DNA of 64,000 nt from Seohaeicola_A nanhaiensis (lineage in GTDB: Bacteria > Pseudomonadota > Alphaproteobacteria > Rhodobacterales > Rhodobacteraceae), in contig NZ_JBHSGI010000002.1 of the NCBI RefSeq assembly GCF_042654245.1, forward strand, positions 62,001 to 126,000, given 5' to 3'. Positions 33,161 through 41,812 of the stretch are shown piece by piece. The position numbers and the translations under genes were made by a program. Position 1 is the first letter of the stretch. Every line of letters starts with the position of its first letter. The notes under the pieces are model-generated. The model saw nothing but the letters and a program-made list of their open reading frames with translations. It was not told the origin of the DNA and did not search any database.

Positions 33161-34219
33161 ATGATGGCCTGGGCTTCGGAGACCCAGCTGGTGGCGGCCG
33201 TCGGTCTGTTCGGCGGCGTCCTGCTGGGTCTGGCCGCGCGACTGGGGCGCTTCTGTTCGCTGGGGGCGATCGAGGACGCGCTGTACGGTGGCTCGGACAT
33301 CCGGCTGCGGATGTGGGCGCTGGCGGTCGGCGCGTCTGTCATCGGGACCTTTGCGCTGATCGGCGCAGGGCTGCTGGAGGGCGGCGCGAGCTATTACCTT
33401 TCCATCCGCTGGATGCCGGTGGCGGCGGTGGTTGGCGGGCTGATGTTCGGCTATGGCATGGCCCTGGCGGGCAACTGCGGCTATGGCGCCATCGCGCGGC
33501 TGGGTGGCGGCGACCTCAGGTCGTTCGTCGTGGTCCTGGTCATGGGCGTCTCGGCCTATGCCGTGCTGGCCGGACCCTTCGCGCCGCTGCGCGACCTGCT
33601 GTTTCATCAGGAGCCGGAGACCAACGGAATCCTGCCCGGGCTCGCGCATCAACTGGCCGGGCTGGTGCATCTGCCGGTAGCCGGGGTCGGCATCGCGGTC
33701 GGGATCGGCATCTGCGTCCTGGCCCTGTGGTCCCGCGCCTTCCGCCGCGATGGCCGCGCGGTGGCCTGGTCGCTGGTGGTCGCCGTGGCCATCGTCTCGG
33801 GCTGGGCCGGCACCGCCTGGGTGCAGGCGCACGGGTTTGCTGCCACGCCGGTGGTCTCGCACAGCTTCTCCGCGCCGGTCGGCGAGACGATCCTGTTCGC
33901 CATGACCGGCAGCGCGCGGCCGCTGTCCTTCGCCGTCGGCTCGGTGGCGGGCGTCTGGCTGGGCGCCTTTGCCGGTTCGCTGATGCAGGGGCGGTTCCGC
34001 TGGGAGGCCTGCGAGGATCCGCGCGAGCTGCGCCGCCAGATCATCGGTGCGGCGATCATGGGCGCCGGCGCGGTGATCGCGCTTGGCTGCACCGTCGGTC
34101 AGGGCCTTTCGGCGATGAGCGTTCTGGCGCTGAGCGCGCCGCTGACGATCTGCGCGATCTTCGCCGGCGCGGCGCTGGGGCTGCGGCAGCTGATCGAAGG
34201 GTTCCGCCTGGCCGAGTGA
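33161..34219 (+). CDS. soxT: YeeE/YedE-family transporter of the sox cluster, SoxT-like (352 aa)
   Basis: This is a single-chain YeeE/YedE transporter with about nine membrane helices. Conserved cysteines appear in LGRFCSLGAIEDALYGG, MALAGNCGYGAIARLGGGD and VIALGCTVGQGLSAMSVL. SoxT proteins next to soxRS are proposed to move thiosulfate or a sulfur signal across the inner membrane. It starts at the ATG at 33161 after GGGGAGGG, 24 nt past soxR, and ends the plus-strand arm of the cluster. The persulfide operon at 4.9 kb encodes a two-subunit version of the same superfamily. Confidence 0.88.
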   Translation: MMAWASETQLVAAVGLFGGVLLGLAARLGRFCSLGAIEDALYGGSDIRLRMWALAVGASVIGTFALIGAGLLEGGASYYLSIRWMPVAAVVGGLMFGYGMALAGNCGYGAIARLGGGDLRSFVVVLVMGVSAYAVLAGPFAPLRDLLFHQEPETNGILPGLAHQLAGLVHLPVAGVGIAVGIGICVLALWSRAFRRDGRAVAWSLVVAVAIVSGWAGTAWVQAHGFAATPVVSHSFSAPVGETILFAMTGSARPLSFAVGSVAGVWLGAFAGSLMQGRFRWEACEDPRELRRQIIGAAIMGAGAVIALGCTVGQGLSAMSVLALSAPLTICAIFAGAALGLRQLIEGFRLAE

Positions 34220-34305
34220 TGCGCGGCGCGGCTTGAACCTTGATCGGCGGCAGCGCATAGTGCTGACATCCTAATTTTTTTGACCATATTTTCAGGAGAT
34301 TTTCC

Positions 34306-35391
34306 GTGCTTCCCGGTACAGATATTTTGAATGACGACGCTTTCGCCTTTGCTGCACGCGGACCTGTCCCGCTTAATCCCGTTCCCGGCGACAACAAGAA
34401 CAACCCGCTCGACGGAACCGGGCAGAGCGATCTGATCCAGGGTTTCGGCGGCAACGACGTGCTGCGGGGACTGAAGGGCAACGACCGGCTGGAAGGCGGA
34501 GCCGGCAACGACACTCTGGATGGCGGCGCGGGCCGCGACAAGGTTTTCGGCGGCGGCGGGCGCGACACGATCAAGGTGAGCGCCGGCACAGACCGGATCA
34601 ACGGTGGCGCCGGCTTGGATACGCTGGACGCCTCGGACTGGAAGGGCGGTGTTGTGGTCAACGCGACCAGTCTGGTTCAAAGCTATCCGTCGATTGCGGC
34701 CAATACACTCACGCTGGCCGATGGCACGGTGCAGGCGATCTTCAACGTGGAGAGTTTTCTCGGTTCCCGTTTCGACGACACCTTCTACACCAGCGCGGCC
34801 AACGCCGCGGTGAACGGACGCGGCGGGAGCGACAAGCTGGAAGCCAGCGGCGATTACAGCCGCATCATTGGTGGCGCCGGTGAGGATTCCCTGCGCACCG
34901 ATGGCGATTTCAGCCGTATCGCTGGCGGCACGGGCAGCGACCGGATTCAGGCTTATGGCGTCGGTCTGATCGTGAACGGTGGCGCGGGAGACGATATCAT
35001 CAATTTCAACCACGGCGGCACCCGCTTTGACGCGATCAACGTGATCCGGGGCGGCGCAGGCAACGACACTCTCAGGTGGCTGTCGTCTGACACCGATCGT
35101 GATCTCTATCCGGAAAAAATGAAGGTCTTTGGCGGCGCCGGGGCGGATACGTTCGAATTTGGCTATTATCAGACCGGCACAATCCAGGATTTCCAGCCGG
35201 GCATCGACAAGGTCGACATCACCGTCCATCTGAGCAACGAGAACACCAGTTTCGCCGAGTTGATGACGATGGTCACGGATACGGCCCATGGCGCTGTCCT
35301 GAAGCTGGACTACAACACGGTTTACGGGTTCGAAATCGTCTTCAACGGCCTGTCCAAGGCCGATCTGGTCGACGGCGACTTCATCTTCTGA
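34306..35391 (+). CDS. RTX-type calcium-binding secreted protein (361 aa)
   Basis: The GTG start at 34306 follows AGGAG. After a short acidic N-terminus come glycine-rich nonapeptide repeats of the type GGxGxDxLx: FGGNDVLRGLKGNDRLEGG, AGNDTLDGGAGRDKVFGG, and again near GGAGNDTLRW and GGAGADTFEFG. Such repeats fold into calcium-binding beta-rolls. There is no Sec signal; RTX proteins leave by type I secretion using a C-terminal signal. The end, SKADLVDGDFIF, is hydrophobic and acidic as expected. No catalytic domain is visible, and the secretion genes are not in the window. A second such protein is at 49088. Confidence 0.88.
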   Translation: MLPGTDILNDDAFAFAARGPVPLNPVPGDNKNNPLDGTGQSDLIQGFGGNDVLRGLKGNDRLEGGAGNDTLDGGAGRDKVFGGGGRDTIKVSAGTDRINGGAGLDTLDASDWKGGVVVNATSLVQSYPSIAANTLTLADGTVQAIFNVESFLGSRFDDTFYTSAANAAVNGRGGSDKLEASGDYSRIIGGAGEDSLRTDGDFSRIAGGTGSDRIQAYGVGLIVNGGAGDDIINFNHGGTRFDAINVIRGGAGNDTLRWLSSDTDRDLYPEKMKVFGGAGADTFEFGYYQTGTIQDFQPGIDKVDITVHLSNENTSFAELMTMVTDTAHGAVLKLDYNTVYGFEIVFNGLSKADLVDGDFIF

Positions 35392-35578
35392 CGTCATGCC
35401 CCCGTTACCTGGGGACGCCATGGTGGCCGCAGCCGACTCGCCCCTCGCACAGTCGGTCCGGCATCCTCGCGGCACCCATTCCAAGTGACGATGCTGCCAG
35501 CCAGTCGCGCCGTGCCTGCCGGCGCCCTGGCCCGGTCCGGAGCCACATCGGCCCCGATGGCCCAAGTCCCTAGCACTC

Positions 35579-35603
35579 GGGGCCCCCTAGGGGGCCCCAT
35601 TTT
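35579..35603 (+). terminator. Perfect palindromic terminator
   Basis: GGGGCCCCCTAGGGGGCCCC is a perfect 20-base palindrome at 35579-35598, followed by ATTTTT. It fits a plus-strand intrinsic terminator, about 190 nt after the RTX stop. The 187 bases between hold no convincing gene on either strand. Confidence 0.75.
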
Positions 35604-35605
35604 TC

Positions 35606-36604
35606 TTACGGTTTAAGGCAGGACGCGATGCTGTCGGCCATTGCCGCCAGCAGCCGGGGATAAAGGTCCGCCCCCGGCTCCAGCTGGGCGCCCAAGGGAT
35701 CGAGGACTGCGATCTTCGCCGGGCTGCCCTCGGCCGCCGCGCGGATCAGCCGGTCGTCGAACTGCGGCTCGGTGAAGACGCAGGCGATGCCCTTATCCGC
35801 CAGCACATCACGCAGCGCCGCCACGCGCGCCGGGCTGGGCGAAGAGGCATCGCCAAGCGTTAGGGTACCGACCGAAACGATGCCGAACCGGCCTTCGAAA
35901 TACTGAAAGCCATCGTGGAAGGTGGTGACCTGGCTGCCCTTGACGGGAGTCAGCTGCGCTTCGATCCCGGCAGTCAGGTCGGCGATCTCGGCAGCCCCTG
36001 CGGCGGCATTTGCGCGAAAGGCCTCGGCGTGTTCGGCATCCACCGCGGCCAGTTCTTCGGCGATGGCGCCCAGCCAGATCGCGGCGTTGCCTGGATCGAG
36101 CCAGGCATGGGGATCGGTGCCCGAGTGATGATGATGCTCCTCTCCCTCGGCGTGATCTTCATGGTCGTGATCGTCGTGATCCGCGTGATCGTGGCTGTCG
36201 TGCCCGTCATGTTCGGCGTGTTCCTCACCGTCATGTTCGCCATGGTCCTCCTCCGCGCCCGGATCGCGGTAGGTGCGGATCTGGATTCCATCCACCTCCA
36301 GCAGGTCCAGATGCCGGGCGTTGCCGGCCAGAGTTTCGACCGGCTTTTGCAGCCAGGGTGTCAGTTCCGGTCCGATCCAGACCACCAGCCCCGCCTCTTG
36401 CATGGCACGTGCCTGTGAAGGGCGCATCGAGGCGGTGTGAGGCGACTGGCCCGGCGCCAGCAGCAGCTCCGGCACGCCGACGCCCTGCATCACCCGCGCC
36501 ACCAGCGCATGAACCGGCGCGATATCGGCGACGACCTTTGGCACCTCCGCCATCGCGGTTGTGCCCAGCAGGCAGGTCAGGACGGCTGGCAGGAAATGTC
36601 TCAT
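35606..36604 (-). CDS. znuA: ZnuA, periplasmic zinc-binding protein (332 aa)
   Basis: ZnuA captures zinc for the ZnuBC importer. The signal peptide is MRHFLPAVLTCLLGTTAMA. The zinc ligands fit the family: His in IAPVHALVARV, His in GQSPHTASMRPSQA, a later His in TFHDGFQYFEGRFG and an acidic residue in VFTEPQFDDRL. Between the first lobes is a long His/Asp-rich loop (about residues 115-165, ending in EEHHHHSGTDPHAWLDP), a zinc-collecting feature of true ZnuA. It is divergent from zur-znuC-znuB, sharing the intergenic Zur box. Confidence 0.95.
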   Translation of the reverse strand: MRHFLPAVLTCLLGTTAMAEVPKVVADIAPVHALVARVMQGVGVPELLLAPGQSPHTASMRPSQARAMQEAGLVVWIGPELTPWLQKPVETLAGNARHLDLLEVDGIQIRTYRDPGAEEDHGEHDGEEHAEHDGHDSHDHADHDDHDHEDHAEGEEHHHHSGTDPHAWLDPGNAAIWLGAIAEELAAVDAEHAEAFRANAAAGAAEIADLTAGIEAQLTPVKGSQVTTFHDGFQYFEGRFGIVSVGTLTLGDASSPSPARVAALRDVLADKGIACVFTEPQFDDRLIRAAAEGSPAKIAVLDPLGAQLEPGADLYPRLLAAMADSIASCLKP

Positions 36605-36649
36605 CGTGGCACCTTCTTTCGATATCCGAGATTCGGGTTGTTAAATGAA

Positions 36650-36661
36650 ATGTTATAACAT
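36650..36661. promoter_or_regulatory. Zur box between znuA and zur
   Basis: ATGTTATAACAT (36650-36661) is a perfect 12-bp palindrome within the sequence GAAATGTTATAACATATC. It matches the GTTATAAC-centred Zur operator of alphaproteobacteria. It lies 46 nt before znuA and 36 nt before zur and can control both directions, including zur itself. Confidence 0.85.
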
Positions 36662-36696
36662 ATCAATACCCGAACCTTCAGAAGGGAGACGAGCCC

Positions 36697-37176
36697 ATGA
36701 CCGCCATCGGTTTCGACCGCCACGACCACTCTGGCTGCATCGCCGATTCCCTGCGCACCGCCGAAGCGCTGTGCGCTGAGCAGAAATTGCAGTTCACCCC
36801 GATCCGGCGGCGCGTGCTGGAGATGCTGTTGCAGGATCATCGGGCGATGGGAGCCTATGACATCCTCGAACGCCTGGCCGCCGAAGGCCAAAGCGCCCAG
36901 CCGCCGGTCGCCTATCGCGCCCTGGATTTCCTGGTGAAACACGGTTTCGCCCACCGCATCGAACGGCTGAACGCCTATGCCGCCTGCGCCCATCTCGATC
37001 ACGACCATGTCCCGGCCTTCCTGATCTGCCGCGCCTGCAAGGCCGTGGCCGAGGCCGAGACCGGTCTGGAACAGGGCCGGCTGGGGCGCGCGGCCGAAGC
37101 GGCGCATTTCACCATCGAACGGATCGTGGTCGAGGCCGAGGGCCTGTGCCCCGCCTGCGCCGAGGAAGCCGCGTGA
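36697..37176 (+). CDS. zur: Zur, Fur-family zinc-responsive repressor (159 aa)
   Basis: The Fur-type DNA-binding domain (LQFTPIRRRVLEMLLQDHRAMGAYDILERLA) is followed by the hinge and dimer domain. Metal ligands are visible: HLDHDH for the regulatory site and the structural zinc cysteines in FLICRACKAVAEAE and GLCPACAEEAA. The last motif is C-terminal as in other Zur proteins. With zinc bound it would shut off znuA and its own operon at the palindrome at 36650. The gene overlaps znuC by 4 nt (GTGA). Confidence 0.94.
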   Translation: MTAIGFDRHDHSGCIADSLRTAEALCAEQKLQFTPIRRRVLEMLLQDHRAMGAYDILERLAAEGQSAQPPVAYRALDFLVKHGFAHRIERLNAYAACAHLDHDHVPAFLICRACKAVAEAETGLEQGRLGRAAEAAHFTIERIVVEAEGLCPACAEEAA

Positions 37177-37916
37177 GCACGCCCCTGATCGCGGCGCGCG
37201 GTATCGGCATCCGGCTGGACGGGCGCGACATCCTGACCGATGTGAACATCGAGATCCACCCGGGCGAGATCGTCACCATTGTCGGTCCGAACGGCTCCGG
37301 GAAGTCGACCCTGCTCAAGGCGCTGATCGGCGCGGTGCGGCTGAGCGCCGGGCATATCGAACGGGCCGAGGGGCTGCGCATCGGCTATGTGCCGCAGAAA
37401 CTGGCAATCGACGCCAGCCTGCCAATGACCGTGGGGCGCTTCCTGTCCCTTCCCCGCCGGGTCTCGGCCGCGGCCATCGCCGCAGCGCTCGACAAGGCCG
37501 GGGTGCCGGATCTGGCGCAGCGTCAGATGAAGGACCTGTCCGGCGGACAGTTCCAGCGCGTGCTGCTGGCGCGGGCACTGATGGACAACCCGCAGGTCCT
37601 GCTGCTGGACGAGCCGACGCAGGGGCTGGATCAGCCCGGCTCGGCCGCCTTTTACCGCCGCATCGAGGAGGTGCGGACGGAGCTTGGCTGCGCGGTGGTG
37701 ATGGTCAGCCATGACCTGCATGTGGTGATGGCGGCCTCGGACCGGGTGTTGTTCATCAACGGCCATGTCTGCTGCGAAGGCACACCCGAGATCGTTGCCG
37801 GCGCGCCGGAATACCGGGCGCTGTTCGGGAGCGGCACCAAGGGTGCGCTGGCGCTTTACCGGCACGAACACAGCCACGATCACGACCACGCCCATCATCA
37901 TCACGAGGCCGGCTGA
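37173..37916 (+). CDS. znuC: ZnuC, zinc ABC transporter ATP-binding protein (247 aa)
   Basis: The ATPase has Walker A VGPNGSGKSTLLKAL, the signature LSGGQFQRVLLARAL, Walker B LLLDEPTQGLDQPG and the switch His in VMVSHDLHVV. The C-terminus ends in a histidine-rich tail, HEHSHDHDHAHHHHEAG, a typical ZnuC addition that may hold zinc. The GTG start at 37173 overlaps the zur stop. znuB starts immediately after its stop. Genes zur-znuC-znuB form one operon. Confidence 0.95.
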   Translation: MSTPLIAARGIGIRLDGRDILTDVNIEIHPGEIVTIVGPNGSGKSTLLKALIGAVRLSAGHIERAEGLRIGYVPQKLAIDASLPMTVGRFLSLPRRVSAAAIAAALDKAGVPDLAQRQMKDLSGGQFQRVLLARALMDNPQVLLLDEPTQGLDQPGSAAFYRRIEEVRTELGCAVVMVSHDLHVVMAASDRVLFINGHVCCEGTPEIVAGAPEYRALFGSGTKGALALYRHEHSHDHDHAHHHHEAG

Positions 37917-38708
37917 ATGCTCGACGATTTCCTGGTGCGCGCGGCGCTGGCCGGTGTGGGGGTCGCGCTGGCCGCCGCGCCGCTGGGCTGTTTCGTGGTC
38001 TGGCGCCGGATGGCTTATTTCGGCGAAGCGACGGCCCACGCCGCCGTGCTGGGCGTCGCGCTGGCGCTGGCGCTGGAGTTGCCGATGCTGCCGATGATCC
38101 TGCTGGCCGCTCTGGCGATGGCGAGCGCCGTCTCGGGTCTGACCGGGCGGGGCTATGCCGCCGACACGGTTCTGGGCGTCCTCGCGCATTCCGCTCTGGC
38201 GCTGGGGCTGATCGCCGTGGCGTTGTTGACAGACACGCGGATCGACCTGATGGCCTTCCTTTTTGGCGATATCCTCGCCGTCAGCCGCGCCGATCTGGCG
38301 GTGACCTGGGCCGGAGCGCTGGCGGTGCTGGCGCTGACGGTCTGGCGGTGGCAGGCGCTGTTAATGTCGACGCTGAACCCGGATCTCGCCCGGTCCGCCG
38401 GAATCGATCCGCGGCGCGAGGAATTCGGTCTGACCCTGGCGCTGGCCGCCGTGGTGGCCGTCGCGATCAAGGTGGTTGGCGTCCTGCTGATTGCGGCGCT
38501 GCTGGTCATTCCGGCGGCGGCGGCGCGCCCCCTGGTGCGCACGCCCGAGGCGATGGCGCTGGTAGCGGCGATGATCGGCGCGATTTCCGCCCTTGCCGGC
38601 CTGTGGGGCGCCTACCACTTCGATGCGCCCGCGGGGCCGAGCATTGTTTGCGCGGCGACGATCATCTTTGTGGTGACAACTGCGCTGGGCGCACTGCGGG
38701 GACGGTAA
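37917..38708 (+). CDS. znuB: ZnuB, zinc ABC transporter permease (263 aa)
   Basis: This is an ABC-3 family permease with about eight membrane helices. Characteristic segments are GCFVVWRRMAYFGEATAHAAVLG and LFGDILAVSRADLAV, followed by LMSTLNPDLARSAGIDPRREEF and VVGVLLIAALLVIPAAAARPL. The ATG directly abuts the znuC stop. It completes the high-affinity zinc importer with ZnuA and ZnuC. The next gene, on the other strand, ends 4 nt away. Confidence 0.95.
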   Translation: MLDDFLVRAALAGVGVALAAAPLGCFVVWRRMAYFGEATAHAAVLGVALALALELPMLPMILLAALAMASAVSGLTGRGYAADTVLGVLAHSALALGLIAVALLTDTRIDLMAFLFGDILAVSRADLAVTWAGALAVLALTVWRWQALLMSTLNPDLARSAGIDPRREEFGLTLALAAVVAVAIKVVGVLLIAALLVIPAAAARPLVRTPEAMALVAAMIGAISALAGLWGAYHFDAPAGPSIVCAATIIFVVTTALGALRGR

Positions 38709-38712
38709 GGCG

Positions 38713-40155
38713 CTAAAGAGGCTCTGCCGTCTCTGTCAGCACCTGCGCCGCCGTCTCGATGGCGCCGCCCAGCGGACGGTCGGGGCCAAGCGGCGGAATC
38801 TGCGCGCGCACCGCCCGGTGCAGTGCGGCGACAGCCGGAGGGGGTTCCTGCCCGCGCAGATCGATGGCCTGACAGGCCACCAGCGCCTCGTATCCCGCGA
38901 GAAGGCGCAGCGGCTCCGCCTGTTCCGACAGCTTGCGCGCTGCCTGCGGGGTCATCGGCGCCATGTCCTCGACCGCGTCCGAGACCGGCGCCGGATCGAG
39001 CGTGACCGGCATGGCATGACGGCGAATCTCCGAGAGCAGCGCAGCGGCGGTCTTTTGCGCAGGAACCATCCCGGCCGAGGCACCACCTTCCGGCGAAAGA
39101 TAGCGCGGCAGGCCCGAGAGGTCGGGGTTCATCATTCGCTGGCAGCGATGCAGCGCGCCATTGGCGGTCATCGCATTGGCCAGCGCGACCGATTCCAGTG
39201 CCAGCGCCAGTGCGGGGCCGTGGAAATTCGGCGTCGATCGCATGGCGTCCCGCCCCAGAACCGCGGGACTGTCGGACAGGCCGTTGACCTCGTCCGACCA
39301 GATTGCGGTGGCCCGCGTCTGCGCGTCGAGCGCGGCACCCAGAACCGGCGCAACGGTGCGAAAGCTCAGGGCCTCCTGCACGCGGCGCGGAGTCTGCGCG
39401 CCCGTCAGGCGTTCGGCGAACCAGGCAGCCGTCTCGCCCTGCCCCGGCGCGGGGCGCAGGGCGTTGACCTCGGGGGCAAAGATGTCGCGGTTGGCGTCAT
39501 AGCCCGCGTAAGAGAGCAGCGCGGCGGCCCGCCCCATGGCCAGTGCCTCGGCGCTTGCCTGCAAGGCCTGCGAAGAGAGCGCCGAGGACAGACCTCCATG
39601 ATTGATCAGCGCCATCGCGTCCTTCGGGCGCAGGTCCGGCACCACCAGCCCCACACTGGCCAAGGCTTCGCCGGCCCCGACCATTTCGCCCGCGCACCAC
39701 ATCCGGCCGGTGCCCAGCAGCGCCAACGCCCAGACAGCGTTCTGCGTCAGATCGCCCGCCCCGATCGAGCCAAAGGCCGGAACGACCGGCGAAAGGCCCG
39801 AGGCATAGACCGCGAGAAGGTGATCGAACATCTCCAGCGAAATACCCGAACCGCGGATCGAAACCAGACGGGCCAGCAGCACAGCGCGCCCGGTGGGTTC
39901 TGGCAGCGGCGGACCGACCGCGACGGCGCGCCCTTCCAACAGCTGGCGCTGAAAGCGGGCGATATCGCCCGGCGCGATGCGGTGGCCCAGGTTGGCGCCG
40001 AGCCCGGTGTTCAACCCGTAGACCGGTGCGTCCCCCTCGGCCGCGGCATCGACGATCGCGCGGTCGGCGAGCAGACGGTCCCGCACCGCCTTCGGCACAT
40101 CCAGCGCATCAAGCGCCGAGAATTCGGCCAGCGTGGCACGCGATCCAAGGCGCAT
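38713..40155 (-). CDS. Aromatic amino acid/histidine ammonia-lyase-family protein lacking the MIO serine (480 aa)
   Basis: The fold and length match HutH/PAL proteins, with the catalytic Tyr in VYGLNTGLGANLG (Tyr46). In canonical members an Ala-Ser-Gly triad inside GSVGASGDLAPL cyclises into the MIO electrophile. Here residues 129-140 read GSIGAGDLTQNA: the Ser is absent, so MIO cannot form in the normal way. I checked this in the DNA (39754-39788) and the frame is intact. The usual LLNGTQ segment reads ALINHGGLSSAL. I recall that ergothionases are MIO-independent members of this family, so a trimethylammonium-type or other anti-elimination is possible, but the substrate is unknown. It shares a TGATG junction with the cyclodeaminase-like gene upstream. 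Confidence 0.82.
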   Translation of the reverse strand: MRLGSRATLAEFSALDALDVPKAVRDRLLADRAIVDAAAEGDAPVYGLNTGLGANLGHRIAPGDIARFQRQLLEGRAVAVGPPLPEPTGRAVLLARLVSIRGSGISLEMFDHLLAVYASGLSPVVPAFGSIGAGDLTQNAVWALALLGTGRMWCAGEMVGAGEALASVGLVVPDLRPKDAMALINHGGLSSALSSQALQASAEALAMGRAAALLSYAGYDANRDIFAPEVNALRPAPGQGETAAWFAERLTGAQTPRRVQEALSFRTVAPVLGAALDAQTRATAIWSDEVNGLSDSPAVLGRDAMRSTPNFHGPALALALESVALANAMTANGALHRCQRMMNPDLSGLPRYLSPEGGASAGMVPAQKTAAALLSEIRRHAMPVTLDPAPVSDAVEDMAPMTPQAARKLSEQAEPLRLLAGYEALVACQAIDLRGQEPPPAVAALHRAVRAQIPPLGPDRPLGGAIETAAQVLTETAEPL

Positions 40156-41162
40156 CAGTAGAACCGCAGGCGCTGGCCCAGGTTCAGCCGTTTGGCCTTG
40201 GTCAGCATCGCGTGGCCCAGCGCAATGTCCGACAGCGACAGGCCCCGGTGCCAGAACAAGATGGTTTCGTCATCGCTTTCGCGGCCCGGCTTCACCCCCG
40301 CCACGATCTGGCCAAGTTCGGCATGAAGCGACTCGGCCGTCAGCCGGCCGCTGTCGACATGCGCGCGCAGGGACCCGAAGATGCCATGCGCCTGCCCCCA
40401 GTCGTCCATCACCACCTTGTCGGCGATGTCGGTCAGCGAAAGTTCGACCGCCGACATGGTGCCATAGGGGATGACCAGCGCGCCTTTCTTGATCCATTCG
40501 GTTTTCAGCAGGGGCGTCGGTTGGGGCAGGCGCGAGGCCTCGACCACGATATCCGCGCCGCGCACGCAGCTTTCCCAGTCTTCGGTGACGACGATGTCGC
40601 GCTTCAAATCCGCCGACAGGCGGGCAGCGAAGGCGTCGCGACTTTCCTTGCGGCGGGAATGCACCCGCACCTCGTCGAAGTCATAGAGATGGCACAGCAG
40701 GCGGATGTTCCAATAGGCCGTGCCCCGCGCACCGATGTGGGCCAGGATGCGCGGATTGGAGGGCGCGAGATGCTTTGCCCCCAGCGCCGTGATTGCACCG
40801 GTGCGCATTTCGGTGATGCCGGTCGCGTCGATAAGTGCCTTTGGAGCGCCGTTGCGCGGATCGAACAGTGTCAGCAACCCATATTCCGACGGGCGTCCTT
40901 CCTTGTAGTTATCGACGAAATCGCCCACCACCTTCGTGCCGGCGCTGTCGATCTCGCCGCCGATCCAGCCGCGCAGCACGTTGAAATGCCCCTCAACGCC
41001 GGCCCGCGGCCGGATGTGCATCCTCGGTTCGATCGACGTCTCGCCCCGCCCCTGCATGGCCAGGCTTTCGGTGATCGCGTCGAGGATTTCTCCATCGGTG
41101 ATCCCGGCGGCTTCGATGTCGAAGCGGTTCAGATAGTCCAGATAGACGGCCGGTTCGATCAT
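40155..41162 (-). CDS. Ornithine cyclodeaminase/mu-crystallin-family protein (335 aa)
   Basis: This is an NAD(P)-binding protein of the OCD family. It has FVDNYKEGRPSEYGLLTLFD, the active-site segment ALIDATGITEMRTGAITALGAKHL, a dinucleotide loop HIGARGTAYWNIRLL and IVVEASRLPQPTPLL. Members are cyclodeaminases, imine reductases or amino-acid dehydrogenases. The ATG at 41162 follows GGAGGGAAAGGC and overlaps the flavin reductase stop (ATGA). With the ammonia-lyase-like gene downstream it forms a tight three-gene operon, suggesting the products act on one nitrogen compound. The specific reaction is not known. Confidence 0.88.
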   Translation of the reverse strand: MIEPAVYLDYLNRFDIEAAGITDGEILDAITESLAMQGRGETSIEPRMHIRPRAGVEGHFNVLRGWIGGEIDSAGTKVVGDFVDNYKEGRPSEYGLLTLFDPRNGAPKALIDATGITEMRTGAITALGAKHLAPSNPRILAHIGARGTAYWNIRLLCHLYDFDEVRVHSRRKESRDAFAARLSADLKRDIVVTEDWESCVRGADIVVEASRLPQPTPLLKTEWIKKGALVIPYGTMSAVELSLTDIADKVVMDDWGQAHGIFGSLRAHVDSGRLTAESLHAELGQIVAGVKPGRESDDETILFWHRGLSLSDIALGHAMLTKAKRLNLGQRLRFY

Positions 41163-41812
41163 GCCTTTCCCTCCAGGCCGGCCGCCATTGCGGCATGGGC
41201 TTCGGGAATGCGCATCTCGAAGGTTTCGATGACGGTAGTGTAATCGTAATAGCCCATCCGGGCGATGGGCTTGATCCGGGGAATGTCGAGCTTGCCCTCG
41301 GAGGTGATCACCTCGTCGGCAACGTGGATGCGCATGACTTCGCCATAGACGACATCGACCCAGCCGTGGTTCGAATTGCCGCGCAGGCGATGGGTGCTGA
41401 GATAGCGGCATTCGAAATGGGCGGGGCTTTCGGCGACGCGGGGGCCCGGCGCATCGACGCAGGCGGCCTTGGTCACGCCCGCGCGCAGGAATTCGTCTTC
41501 GTCGCTGGGCAGCTCCATCGCGGAGATATTGACCGCCTCGCGCAGGTCGTAGGTCGCCATGTTCCAGACGAACCAGCCGGTTTCCTCGGCGTTGACCACG
41601 GTATCCTTGCGGCGGCCATCGCTGGTCTGATTGGCCGCGAACATCACCATCGGAGGATCGAAGGTCAGATTCTGCCACTGGCTGTAGGGCGCGAGGTTGG
41701 CGACGCCGTCCCGGCTGATCGTCGAGAGCCAACCGATTGGCCGGGGCACCGTGCAGGATTTGAACGGCGAGAATGGCAATGGGCAAGGTTCGGACTGCGG
41801 CGCGTAAATCAT
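41159..41812 (-). CDS. Flavin reductase-like (FMN-binding split barrel) protein (217 aa)
   Basis: The FMN-binding split-barrel fold is indicated by CTVPRPIGWLSTISRDGVANLAPYS, FDPPMVMFAANQTSDGRRKDTV, NAEETGWFVWNMATYDLREAV and HFECRYLSTHRLRG. Members reduce flavin for a monooxygenase or act as small reductases. The ATG at 41812 follows GGAAAGGA. It is the first gene of the operon with the cyclodeaminase-like and lyase-like genes. A second member of the family is at 48434. No partner monooxygenase is encoded next to it. Confidence 0.87.
   Translation of the reverse strand: MIYAPQSEPCPLPFSPFKSCTVPRPIGWLSTISRDGVANLAPYSQWQNLTFDPPMVMFAANQTSDGRRKDTVVNAEETGWFVWNMATYDLREAVNISAMELPSDEDEFLRAGVTKAACVDAPGPRVAESPAHFECRYLSTHRLRGNSNHGWVDVVYGEVMRIHVADEVITSEGKLDIPRIKPIARMGYYDYTTVIETFEMRIPEAHAAMAAGLEGKA

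Noticed and set aside
34456..34620. Short tandem repeats that might be taken for a CRISPR or DNA repeat
   Set aside because: They are the codons of RTX nonapeptides, irregular at the DNA level and without spacers. The same holds for the repeats near 49600-49800.
36120..36240. Simple-sequence CAT/GAT-rich tract
   Set aside because: It encodes the His/Asp-rich metal loop of ZnuA, an expected feature.
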